The notes below the pieces were generated by a model. It was not told the DNA's origin. It did not search any database and saw nothing but the letters and a program-made list of their open reading frames with translations. Shown here piece after piece: positions 6,504 to 11,699 of a DNA stretch of 11,699 bases. A program made the translations under genes and the position numbers. Numbering within the stretch: the stretch's first letter is position 1; the number at the start of each line of letters is the position of its first letter. The stretch is from the NCBI GenBank assembly GCA_002688155.1, contig NZCH01000024.1, forward strand, positions 1 to 11,699, given 5' to 3'. This stretch comes from Phycisphaerae bacterium (GTDB lineage Bacteria > Planctomycetota > Phycisphaerae > Phycisphaerales > Phycisphaeraceae).

Positions 6504-7409
6504 TCAAACGGCGGGGTTCCGGACGATCGCCCAGGCGACGTCCGCCGCCTGACGATTGGCCTGCACATCGTGCACTCGAAACATCGAGATGCCCGAGAGT
6601 ACACCCATGGCCGTCGTTGCGCACGTGGCGCCGACCAGTTCGCACGGCTTGATTGTCGTGGTGGGGTCGGTCAGGCCGTCGTCGCGCGGCAGGTCCCGGG
6701 AGCCGGGGCGGGGGTTGCAGATCGCGCCCATGAAACGTTTTCGGCTGGCGCCAAGCAGCACGGGGTAGCCCGTCGCGACGAACCGCCCAAGTGCGTGCAG
6801 CAGTGCAAGGTTGTGTGGCTTGGTTTTTCCGAATCCGATGCCCGGGTCGATCATGATTCGATCGCGCGCGACCCCCGCGGCCTGCGCCGCCTGGGCACGT
6901 TGCACCAGGAAAGCTTCAATCTCGGCCACGACATCGTCGTAGTTCGGGTCCTGCTGCATGGTCGCAGGTGCGCCAAGCATGTGCATCAGCACGACGGGGG
7001 CATTGCGCCTTGCGGCGAGATCGAACATGGTGTCGTCATCGCGTCCGGCGGACACGTCGTTGATCAGGTCGGCGCCGGCGTCGAGTGCGGCTTCGGCAAC
7101 GGCGGCGCGCGTCGTGTCAACGCTGATGAGCACGTCGCCCGGCAAGGCGCGCAGTTCACGAATAACCGGCACAACGCGCCGAATCTGATCATCCGCCCCC
7201 ACGCGCTGCGACCCGGGCCTCGTCGATTCACCGCCGACGTCGATCACATCGGCGCCGGCGTCTGCCATCGCCTGCGCGTGCGCGACCGCTGCTGCAGGGT
7301 CATTGTGCGCACCGCCGTCGGAGAAGCTGTCCGGCGTCACGTTGAGTATCCCCATGATCCGCGGACGCTCCAGCGGCCAGGGGCGGTCATCCGAGAGGCG
7401 AAGGTGCAT
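6504..7409 (-). CDS. folP: Dihydropteroate synthase
   Basis: A 301-residue cytoplasmic enzyme of folate synthesis that joins 6-hydroxymethyl-7,8-dihydropterin pyrophosphate to p-aminobenzoate; it is the sulfonamide target. All hallmark loops are present: MGILNVTPDSFSDGG (19-33), GADVIDVGGESTRPG (52-66), ISVDTTRAAVAEAAL (95-109), INDVSAG (116-122), PVVLMHMLGAPATMQQDPNY (138-157), IDPGIGFGKT (187-196), GASRKRFMG (220-228) and FRVHDV (277-282). Between GASRKRFMG and ELVGATCAT (257-265) there is a polar stretch longer than I recall for most homologues, rich in Asp, Pro and Arg. The ATG at 7409 has no Shine-Dalgarno but has TAAACT at leaderless spacing. The gene precedes mmsA by 48 bases, so the two may be co-transcribed despite unrelated roles. 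Confidence 0.95.
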   Translation of the reverse strand: MHLRLSDDRPWPLERPRIMGILNVTPDSFSDGGAHNDPAAAVAHAQAMADAGADVIDVGGESTRPGSQRVGADDQIRRVVPVIRELRALPGDVLISVDTTRAAVAEAALDAGADLINDVSAGRDDDTMFDLAARRNAPVVLMHMLGAPATMQQDPNYDDVVAEIEAFLVQRAQAAQAAGVARDRIMIDPGIGFGKTKPHNLALLHALGRFVATGYPVLLGASRKRFMGAICNPRPGSRDLPRDDGLTDPTTTIKPCELVGATCATTAMGVLSGISMFRVHDVQANRQAADVAWAIVRNPAV

Positions 7410-7415
7410 GACGAC

Positions 7416-7421
7416 AGTTTA
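7416..7421 (-). promoter_or_regulatory. Candidate -10 element of a leaderless folP transcript
   Basis: TAAACT on the minus strand (TANNNT type, four of six against TATAAT) is followed by six bases and the ATG at 7409. No Shine-Dalgarno sequence is present. Confidence 0.4.
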
Positions 7422-7522
7422 CGGGCGCGCTGCGGGCACTGCCGATTTGATGTGAACGCACGTTACGAAGTGCTTTTCGCCCGGTCGCAAGCGCCCGAAC
7501 TGACAACGCAATGCGTCGCACG

Positions 7523-8773
7523 TCACTGCGGCATCGGCTCATGCGCGGCAATGGCCTCTGTCCAGCGCTCCGTGCGCGCCCAGATGACTTCCGATGCGTA
7601 GCGCTCGCGGGCGACTTGCAGATTGGCTTTGCCCATCTGTCGGCGCAGGTCGGCGTCGCTCATAAGTGTGCGCAGGTGTTGCGTCAATGCGTTCACGTCG
7701 TGCGCGTCGTAGAGCAGGCCGTTCGTGCCCGGCTCAATAATGTCGGTGTGCGCGCCCGTGCGCGTGGCGATGACGGGCAGTCCCTGCCCGGCGGCTTCGA
7801 GCGTCGCCAGACCAAAACCCTCCAGGTCAGCCGATTGCACGTACACGTTCATCTTCCGGACCATCGGCACGACCTGCGCGGTGGGCATCGCGCCCGTGAG
7901 TTCGACGCGGCCCTCAATACCGAGCTGCTTGACGTGGTTGCGCAGATCGTCTTCCAATGGCCCGCCGCCGATGATCTGCAAACGCGCGATCGGAAACTCA
8001 TCTTTCACGTTCGCAAACGCGTCGATCAAGTCCGCGTGGCATTTTTCAGGCGCAAGTCGACCGACGTTGCCGACCAGCATGACGCCATCATGCTGGTCGG
8101 CGGGCGCATCGGCGATCAGTTCTTCATCAATACTGTTGGCCCTGATGCGCAGCTTCGACCGGTCGAACTGATTGTCCGGCACGGCGGGCAGGCCTTCGGG
8201 CTGTTTCGCTTTCGTCAGAAGGTCGACCAGAAACTGGCTGACGGGAAAGATCGCGTCGCCGTTGAGCACGATCTTCGGAAGACTTGGCGACGGCGCGCGA
8301 TACAGGTCGCCGCCGTGCATCGTCACGGTGAACGGCACGCCAAGCATGTGCTTGACCTTCATGGCCATCGACGCGGCCTGCGTCGCCCAGTGTGCTTCGA
8401 GTACGTCGGGGTTCTGGCGCCGCACGAATGCCGTGACTTTTTTGGACGCGACCCATTCGTGCAGACCCTGGCGCATACCTTTACTGCGCACCGCCTGCGT
8501 CATCGTGATATGCGCCGGCTCACGCGCGCCGCCAACCAGCGTCTCAACCACGTCATGCAGAAGCTGTCCGTCGGATTCATGCTGCCGCGTTACCTGCAGC
8601 GTCGGCACATTCGTGAGGCCGAACTCGCCCAGGTACGCGTCGCCGCCGTCGTCGCACGGCGCGAGCGAAACGATCGACAACTCATGCCCGCGCGCGATGC
8701 GCCACCGCATCTCCCGGCAAAGCCACGGGGTGAAAATGCTGGGCCAGAATGGGAGGAAGTAGGTGAAGCGCAA
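7523..8773 (-). CDS. GT4-family glycosyltransferase with TTG start
   Basis: A 416-residue GT-B fold retaining glycosyltransferase, likely adding a sugar from a nucleotide sugar to an exopolysaccharide, glycolipid or similar acceptor. The acceptor domain starts MRFTYFLPFWPSIFTPWLCR (1-20), followed by RIARGH, and contains EAHWATQAASMAMKVKHMLG (126-145) and TVTMHGGDLYRAP (149-161), a pattern like colanic-acid-type transferases (WcaL-like). The donor domain has VGNVGRLAPEKCHADLIDAF (234-253), LQIIGGGPLEDDL (265-277) and the EX7E motif E318-GFGLATL-E326. No ATG exists between the upstream in-frame stop (8810) and residue 22, while the family N-terminus is intact from the TTG at 8773. No Shine-Dalgarno precedes it. 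No other polysaccharide gene is near, so the product is unknown. It may be read through from holB, 107 bases upstream. Confidence 0.88.
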   Translation of the reverse strand: MRFTYFLPFWPSIFTPWLCREMRWRIARGHELSIVSLAPCDDGGDAYLGEFGLTNVPTLQVTRQHESDGQLLHDVVETLVGGAREPAHITMTQAVRSKGMRQGLHEWVASKKVTAFVRRQNPDVLEAHWATQAASMAMKVKHMLGVPFTVTMHGGDLYRAPSPSLPKIVLNGDAIFPVSQFLVDLLTKAKQPEGLPAVPDNQFDRSKLRIRANSIDEELIADAPADQHDGVMLVGNVGRLAPEKCHADLIDAFANVKDEFPIARLQIIGGGPLEDDLRNHVKQLGIEGRVELTGAMPTAQVVPMVRKMNVYVQSADLEGFGLATLEAAGQGLPVIATRTGAHTDIIEPGTNGLLYDAHDVNALTQHLRTLMSDADLRRQMGKANLQVARERYASEVIWARTERWTEAIAAHEPMPQ

Positions 8774-8781
8774 AGGGGTCG

Positions 8782-8805
8782 CAGGGGCAGGGGCCAGGGG
8801 CCAGG
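8782..8805. repeat. CAGGGGC-type short tandem tract
   Basis: Imperfect units CAGGGG, CAGGGG, CCAGGGG and CCAGG follow one another just before the TTG start of the glycosyltransferase. On the transcribed strand it is a C-rich leader (CCCCTGG units). It may be a simple-sequence expansion; function unknown. Confidence 0.45.
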
Positions 8806-8848
8806 AACGTTAATCATCCGCTGTGGCGTTGGGCGTGGGCATTTAGCC

Positions 8849-8864
8849 GCGGTGCTTGCACCGC
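8849..8864. terminator. Perfect hairpin downstream of holB (possible REP-like element)
   Basis: GCGGTGCTTGCACCGC folds as a six-pair stem with a CTTG loop (CAAG on the minus strand), starting 17 bases after the holB stop. No T-run follows. The flank GCAAGC (8872-8877) could also pair with GCTTGC (8854-8859), giving an alternative fold. It resembles the hairpin at 2264-2279. Confidence 0.4.
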
Positions 8865-8880
8865 GCGAAGCCGCAAGCGT

Positions 8881-10032
8881 CTATGCGTTTACCCGCTCGC
8901 GCCCGGCCATCGCCTGATTCATCGCAAGGCACAGGTGGTCACAGACCATGCCCATGTTCAGGTGCGAGCGCAGCATGGCCTGTGCTTCGTGTACGGCGTC
9001 GATGACAGCGAGCCAGGGTTTTAACCGTTGTTCGAGTTGCGCAGCAGCGAGTGTTGCGTGCTGCCCGGCCGCGCGCGCCAGCTCCGCGCGGGCGTGCTGG
9101 GTGATGAGCACCCACATCAGTTCGGCGCCGCGACGGTTGGCCGCATCCTTGGACGCGTTGGGGTGGGCCTTGACCCACTGCTGCGCGAATGCATCGATTC
9201 GGCTGGCGATGTCACTGCCCAGAGCCGCGTCGAATTGTCTCGACGCCATGCCCGAAAGCGCGGGTACGACCGCCTGCGCCCAGTCGAACAGGTCATACTG
9301 CACCGCCAGTTGCGCACGGCCGAGGCTGCCGCCAGCGAAATGAACCACCCAGTCACGCTGCGATCCGGCGGGCACTTTCGCCGACTCGTCAAGCCAATGC
9401 GCGATCACCTCTTCACTCAGCGGCCCGAATGTGACGCGCTGACATCGGCTGCGGATCGTCGGAAGCAGTTGGTCCTCACTGGCGGTCACGAGCATGATGT
9501 ACGTGCCCGCCGGCGGTTCTTCGAGTGTTTTCAAAAGCGCGTTCTGACCCGGCGCGTCGAGCAGTTCCGCCTCGTCGATGATGAACACCTTGTTGTGCCG
9601 CAGGGCCGGCGTCTTGCCGACGATCGGCTCGTGGTAACGGCCGTCACCCGTCGTCCCGCCGATCATGTGCTCGCGCAGAAGATCGACGGGGATGTTCGTC
9701 TGCTTGCGGTCGCGCAGCACTTTGATGATCGATTCGCCAGCCAGCTCCTTGCGAATCAGGTGCAGGTCCGGGTGCGCCGACCGCGTCGCATCCGCCGCGT
9801 CGGCGATTCCGTGCCACAGCCGGCACGATGCACACGTGTCGCACGCGCTGATCCGCCCCGTCAGGCCGCGCTGCGCTTCGTGACACAACAGTACTTTCGT
9901 GAACGCCAGTGCGGTCGTGCACTTACCCACACCGGCGGGTCCGTGAAAAATGTACGCGTGATGCGTCCGGTCGTACGACAGCGCTGACTGCAAGACCGCG
10001 ATTGCCGCGTCCTGGCATTGAATGTGGTCCAT
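8881..10032 (-). CDS. holB: DNA polymerase III delta-prime clamp-loader subunit
   Basis: A 383-residue AAA+ protein of the replication clamp loader. It has HAYIFHGPAGVGKCTTALAF (25-44), a four-cysteine zinc module (Cys-50, -64, -67, -70), Walker B and sensor region VFIIDEAELL (149-158), NALLKTLEEPPAGTYIMLVT (164-183), and SRC (195-197), which donates the arginine finger. The P-loop is mostly intact, but the Ser/Thr that normally follows Lys-37 is Cys-38, so nucleotide binding may be weakened, consistent with a stator-like delta prime. A charged segment (about 90-147, including KVLRDRKQTNIPVDLLREHM) before Walker B is longer than in Escherichia coli and is recalled from planctomycete homologues. 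Confusion with DnaX is unlikely given the length and the lack of a tail. The ATG at 10032 lies six bases after TAGAAT. tmk, its usual operon partner, lies 840 bases upstream beyond the OB-fold gene. Confidence 0.92.
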   Translation of the reverse strand: MDHIQCQDAAIAVLQSALSYDRTHHAYIFHGPAGVGKCTTALAFTKVLLCHEAQRGLTGRISACDTCASCRLWHGIADAADATRSAHPDLHLIRKELAGESIIKVLRDRKQTNIPVDLLREHMIGGTTGDGRYHEPIVGKTPALRHNKVFIIDEAELLDAPGQNALLKTLEEPPAGTYIMLVTASEDQLLPTIRSRCQRVTFGPLSEEVIAHWLDESAKVPAGSQRDWVVHFAGGSLGRAQLAVQYDLFDWAQAVVPALSGMASRQFDAALGSDIASRIDAFAQQWVKAHPNASKDAANRRGAELMWVLITQHARAELARAAGQHATLAAAQLEQRLKPWLAVIDAVHEAQAMLRSHLNMGMVCDHLCLAMNQAMAGRERVNA

Positions 10033-10038
10033 GCGCGT

Positions 10039-10044
10039 ATTCTA
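10039..10044 (-). promoter_or_regulatory. Candidate -10 element of a leaderless holB transcript
   Basis: TAGAAT on the minus strand is followed by six bases and the ATG at 10032. No Shine-Dalgarno sequence is present. The hexamer is identical to that of the methyltransferase gene at 741-746. Confidence 0.5.
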
Positions 10045-10067
10045 ACTCTACATTTGCAGATACGCAG

Positions 10068-10076
10068 TGGTATGAT
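10068..10076 (+). promoter_or_regulatory. Extended -10 promoter candidate for the OB-fold gene
   Basis: TGGTATGAT fits the TGn-TATAAT extended -10 pattern with one mismatch. It would give a leader of about 60 bases before the ATG at 10142. The leader contains a six-pair inverted repeat, CCGGTC (10101-10106) and GACCGG (10113-10118). It is divergent from the holB promoter. Confidence 0.4.
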
Positions 10077-10141
10077 TGATATCGTATTCGGGGGTGCGGA
10101 CCGGTCACGAGCGACCGGGCTGAAACGAAACCTCCATCGAA

Positions 10142-10777
10142 ATGACCCAACAACCAACATCCGTATCCCCAAATCGGTCGCCCTGGCGATTGGTTGAGTT
10201 GGTTGTGCTCGTGCTCGCGGGCGCGGGCGCGTTTTACCTTGGCCGAATCACCGCGCCCAATGCTGCGGGCAACGGTGTTGCCTCAGCACCGGTCGGTGCG
10301 ACGGTCGAATCGGGGCATGGGGCCACGTCATCGGATGGGCCGCCGCCCACCGCGCCATACATCGTCGCAGCCGGCCGCAGCCCGATCCCCCGGCCGGGCG
10401 AAACGATTACCACACCCATCGCCCCCGAAAAGCTCACGCGACCTGAGCCGGTGACGACCAGTGCCAGGCCCGCGCCCACGGGCATCGTGCCCTGGAACGA
10501 AGCACATCAGTACGTAGGGCAGACGATCACCATCGAAGGCACCGTGGTAAATGCAAGCAAACGCCCGTCGATTTGCTTCCTCAACTTCATCAGGAACTGG
10601 CATGGAAGGTTCTACGTCGTCGTTTTCCCGGACCTGTTCGACGCCTGGCCCGCGTCGCCGGAGAAGTACTTTCTCAACAAGATCATCCGCGTTCGCGGCC
10701 GAGTCGTGCTGTATCGGCAACGCCCGCAGATTCAGGTCAGGCGCAAGGAGCAGATTGAGTTGGTGAACCGGCCGTAA
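10142..10777 (+). CDS. Membrane-anchored OB-fold-like protein of unknown function
   Basis: A 211-residue protein. A short polar N-terminus is followed by one transmembrane helix (about 16-36, VELVVLVLAGAGAFYLGRI) and a low-complexity Pro/Thr/Ala-rich linker (about 40-115). The C-terminal domain (117-208) reads like an OB-fold of the nucleic-acid-binding type: WNEAHQYVGQTITIEGTVVN (118-137), FLNF (146-149), GRFYVVVFPDLF (155-166), KIIRVRGRVVLYRQRPQIQV (180-199) and EQIELV (203-208). The positively charged RNKIIRVRGR-like strand and the R-rich end fit a nucleic-acid or polyanion surface, but no ligand can be named. With the helix N-terminal and few positive residues after it, the domain probably lies outside the cytoplasm, though this is not certain. 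The start ATG has no Shine-Dalgarno. The gene is inserted in opposite orientation between tmk and holB. Confidence 0.72.
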   Translation: MTQQPTSVSPNRSPWRLVELVVLVLAGAGAFYLGRITAPNAAGNGVASAPVGATVESGHGATSSDGPPPTAPYIVAAGRSPIPRPGETITTPIAPEKLTRPEPVTTSARPAPTGIVPWNEAHQYVGQTITIEGTVVNASKRPSICFLNFIRNWHGRFYVVVFPDLFDAWPASPEKYFLNKIIRVRGRVVLYRQRPQIQVRRKEQIELVNRP

Positions 10778-10872
10778 ACGACTGGCATTCAGCCCCGCCG
10801 CGTACGGCAGGATCGCGGTGCAGGCATCGCGGCCCAATCAGCGGGTATACCCACCTGGATCGTTCGCGTCAT

Positions 10873-11526
10873 TCACGAATGGTCGCCGCTTTCCGCGAAC
10901 CGCCTGGCGATCGCATCGCACAACTCGTCGAACACCTCATCCGCATCACCTCTTGCATCGATCACCAGGTAACGCTGCGGGTCGCTTTGCGCCTGATCGA
11001 GAAAGCCCTGTCGGACCAGGCGATGGTAATCGGCGCCCTTCTGTTCCATGCGGTCCAGCAGCGGGCTAAGTCGCGCGGCGGCGGTCTGCTCATCGACGTC
11101 GAACACGACGACCAGGTCGGGCCAGTATTTGCCAAGTGCGATTTGACCGACGCGCAGGATGTCGGCGACCGGAATCCCCCCGGCCGCGCCCTGGTACGCG
11201 AGCGTCGAGCTGATGAACCGGTCGGCGAGCACGAGTTCCCCCGCGTCCTGCGCCGGTGCGATGCGATGCGCCACGAGTTGTGCCCGTGACGCCATGTAAA
11301 GCAGCATCTCGCATCGCAGGTCCATGCCATCGTGCTCGGGGTCGAGCAGCACGTCGCGAATCCGCTCACCGATCGGCGTGCCCCCGGGCTCGCGCACCTG
11401 GCACACCGGCACACCCGACGACTCGACGTGCTCCATGAACCGCCGAAACTGCGTGCTCTTGCCGCTTCCGTCAGGCCCGTCGAACACAACGAACCCGCCG
11501 CGTAACTGGTCCACCCAATCAGCCAT
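10873..11526 (-). CDS. tmk: Thymidylate kinase
   Basis: A 217-residue cytoplasmic P-loop kinase that phosphorylates dTMP to dTDP with ATP. Seen are the P-loop FDGPDGSGKST (15-25), REPGGTPIGERIRDVLL (45-61), the LRCEMLLYMASRAQLVAHRI segment (70-89), the catalytic DR motif in LADRFISSTLAYQG (100-113), WPDLVVVFDVD (135-145), and a LID-like region with LLDRMEQKGADYHRLVRQGF (156-175). The family usually has Glu where Asp-16 is found. Two starts are possible: 11562, and 11526 twelve codons in. The inner start gives MADWVDQLRGGFVVFDG, the N-terminus I recall for planctomycete homologues, and is six bases after TATTCT, so it is preferred. It is convergent with the OB-fold gene across a 95-base gap in which I see no strong terminator. 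Confidence 0.94.
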   Translation of the reverse strand: MADWVDQLRGGFVVFDGPDGSGKSTQFRRFMEHVESSGVPVCQVREPGGTPIGERIRDVLLDPEHDGMDLRCEMLLYMASRAQLVAHRIAPAQDAGELVLADRFISSTLAYQGAAGGIPVADILRVGQIALGKYWPDLVVVFDVDEQTAAARLSPLLDRMEQKGADYHRLVRQGFLDQAQSDPQRYLVIDARGDADEVFDELCDAIARRFAESGDHS

Positions 11527-11532
11527 CGCATG

Positions 11533-11538
11533 AGAATA
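11533..11538 (-). promoter_or_regulatory. Candidate -10 element of a leaderless tmk transcript
   Basis: TATTCT on the minus strand is followed by six bases and the ATG at 11526. It is the weakest by consensus (four of six) but has the same spacing as holB and folP. Confidence 0.35.
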
Positions 11539-11584
11539 GCGAAACCGGCGATACGCGTTCATCGCCCGTCAGCCGGCGGTGCCG

Positions 11585-11699
11585 CTACTGTTTTCGCGCG
11601 ACGAACAACCAGTCCCACGGCAGCGGCGTGCCCAGCCACCGCGGTGGGTTGTGAAACTCGGTCGTCCAGTCGTATTCGATTTTATCAATGCTGACGGGA
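11585..11699 (-). CDS. C-terminal end of an unidentified protein (possibly a methyltransferase)
   Basis: On the minus strand, 37 codons enter from the right edge and end at TAG (11585-11587). The peptide contains IDKIEYDWTTEFHNPPRW followed by LGTPLPWDWLFVARKQ. The aromatic, proline-rich PWDWLFVARK ending is reminiscent of the last strand of class I S-adenosylmethionine-dependent methyltransferases, but the visible part is too short to assign. It lies 58 bases upstream of the preferred tmk start, in the same direction. Confidence 0.55.
   Translation of the reverse strand, partial: PVSIDKIEYDWTTEFHNPPRWLGTPLPWDWLFVARKQ

Noticed and set aside
8782..8805. CAGGGGC units as a possible CRISPR-like array
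   Set aside because: Units are only six or seven bases, directly adjacent, with no spacers and no cas genes nearby.
7511..8917. A 468-codon open frame on the plus strand opposite the glycosyltransferase
   Set aside because: Shadow of a strong GT4 gene. The composition is Arg/His-rich and no family motif is present.
9028..9987. A 319-codon open frame on the plus strand opposite holB
   Set aside because: Antisense to an unmistakable clamp-loader gene; low-plausibility composition.
10811..10836. Short direct repeat ATCGCGG...ATCGCGG between the OB-fold gene and tmk, as an attachment site or terminator
   Set aside because: Seven bases with a seven-base gap, no integrase or mobile-element boundary, and no stable hairpin; likely chance.
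1..11699. Defence system, toxin-antitoxin pair, secondary-metabolite cluster or prophage
   Set aside because: All gene-sized coding regions are assigned to housekeeping, transport or enzyme families. No nuclease, restriction, recombinase, phage or synthase gene was seen.

Overview
The window is GC-rich, almost fully coding bacterial DNA. Most genes lie on the minus strand. The gene set and several protein details suggest a planctomycete, possibly of the Phycisphaerae type. These details are a HEAT-repeat lipoprotein, a delta-prime clamp-loader subunit with a charged insertion before Walker B, and a thymidylate kinase with an FDGPDGSGKST P-loop. This placement is an inference from recalled family features, not from a search. 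I see no tRNA, rRNA, CRISPR array, integrase or insertion sequence, and no gene-free stretch longer than about 210 bases.

Layout, left to right. (1) 1-733, minus: a SpoU/TrmH-type RNA 2'-O-ribose methyltransferase cut by the left edge. It is divergent from (2) 860-1699, plus: a HEAT-repeat lipoprotein. (3) 1906-2208, plus: a decayed remnant of a xanthine/uracil-type permease with its middle deleted and the frame broken. (4) 2289-6455, minus: mmsA (CoA-acylating methylmalonate-semialdehyde dehydrogenase), then an exported cyclase-family hydrolase, then a divergent Nramp-like transporter starting only nine bases after the cyclase. (5) 6504-7409, minus: folP (dihydropteroate synthase). (6) 7523-8773, minus: a GT4-type glycosyltransferase with a TTG start. 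(7) 8881-10032, minus: holB (DNA polymerase III delta prime). (8) 10142-10777, plus: a membrane-anchored OB-fold-like protein between holB and tmk. (9) 10873-11526, minus: tmk (thymidylate kinase). (10) 11585-11699, minus: the tail of an unidentified protein, possibly a methyltransferase.

The genes are mainly housekeeping functions (RNA modification, folate, dTMP phosphorylation, clamp loading), plus a small catabolic and transport cluster (mmsA, cyclase, Nramp-like). I do not see a convincing new defence or mobile system.

The most interesting signal is regulatory. Six genes have a TANNNT hexamer ending exactly six or seven bases before the start ATG, with no Shine-Dalgarno sequence, which is the arrangement expected for leaderless transcripts. 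They are the methyltransferase, HEAT protein, permease remnant, folP, holB and tmk. In contrast, the cluster genes mmsA and cyclase have good Shine-Dalgarno sequences (GAGGA and GGAGG). The pattern also helps choose start codons for the methyltransferase, HEAT protein and tmk.
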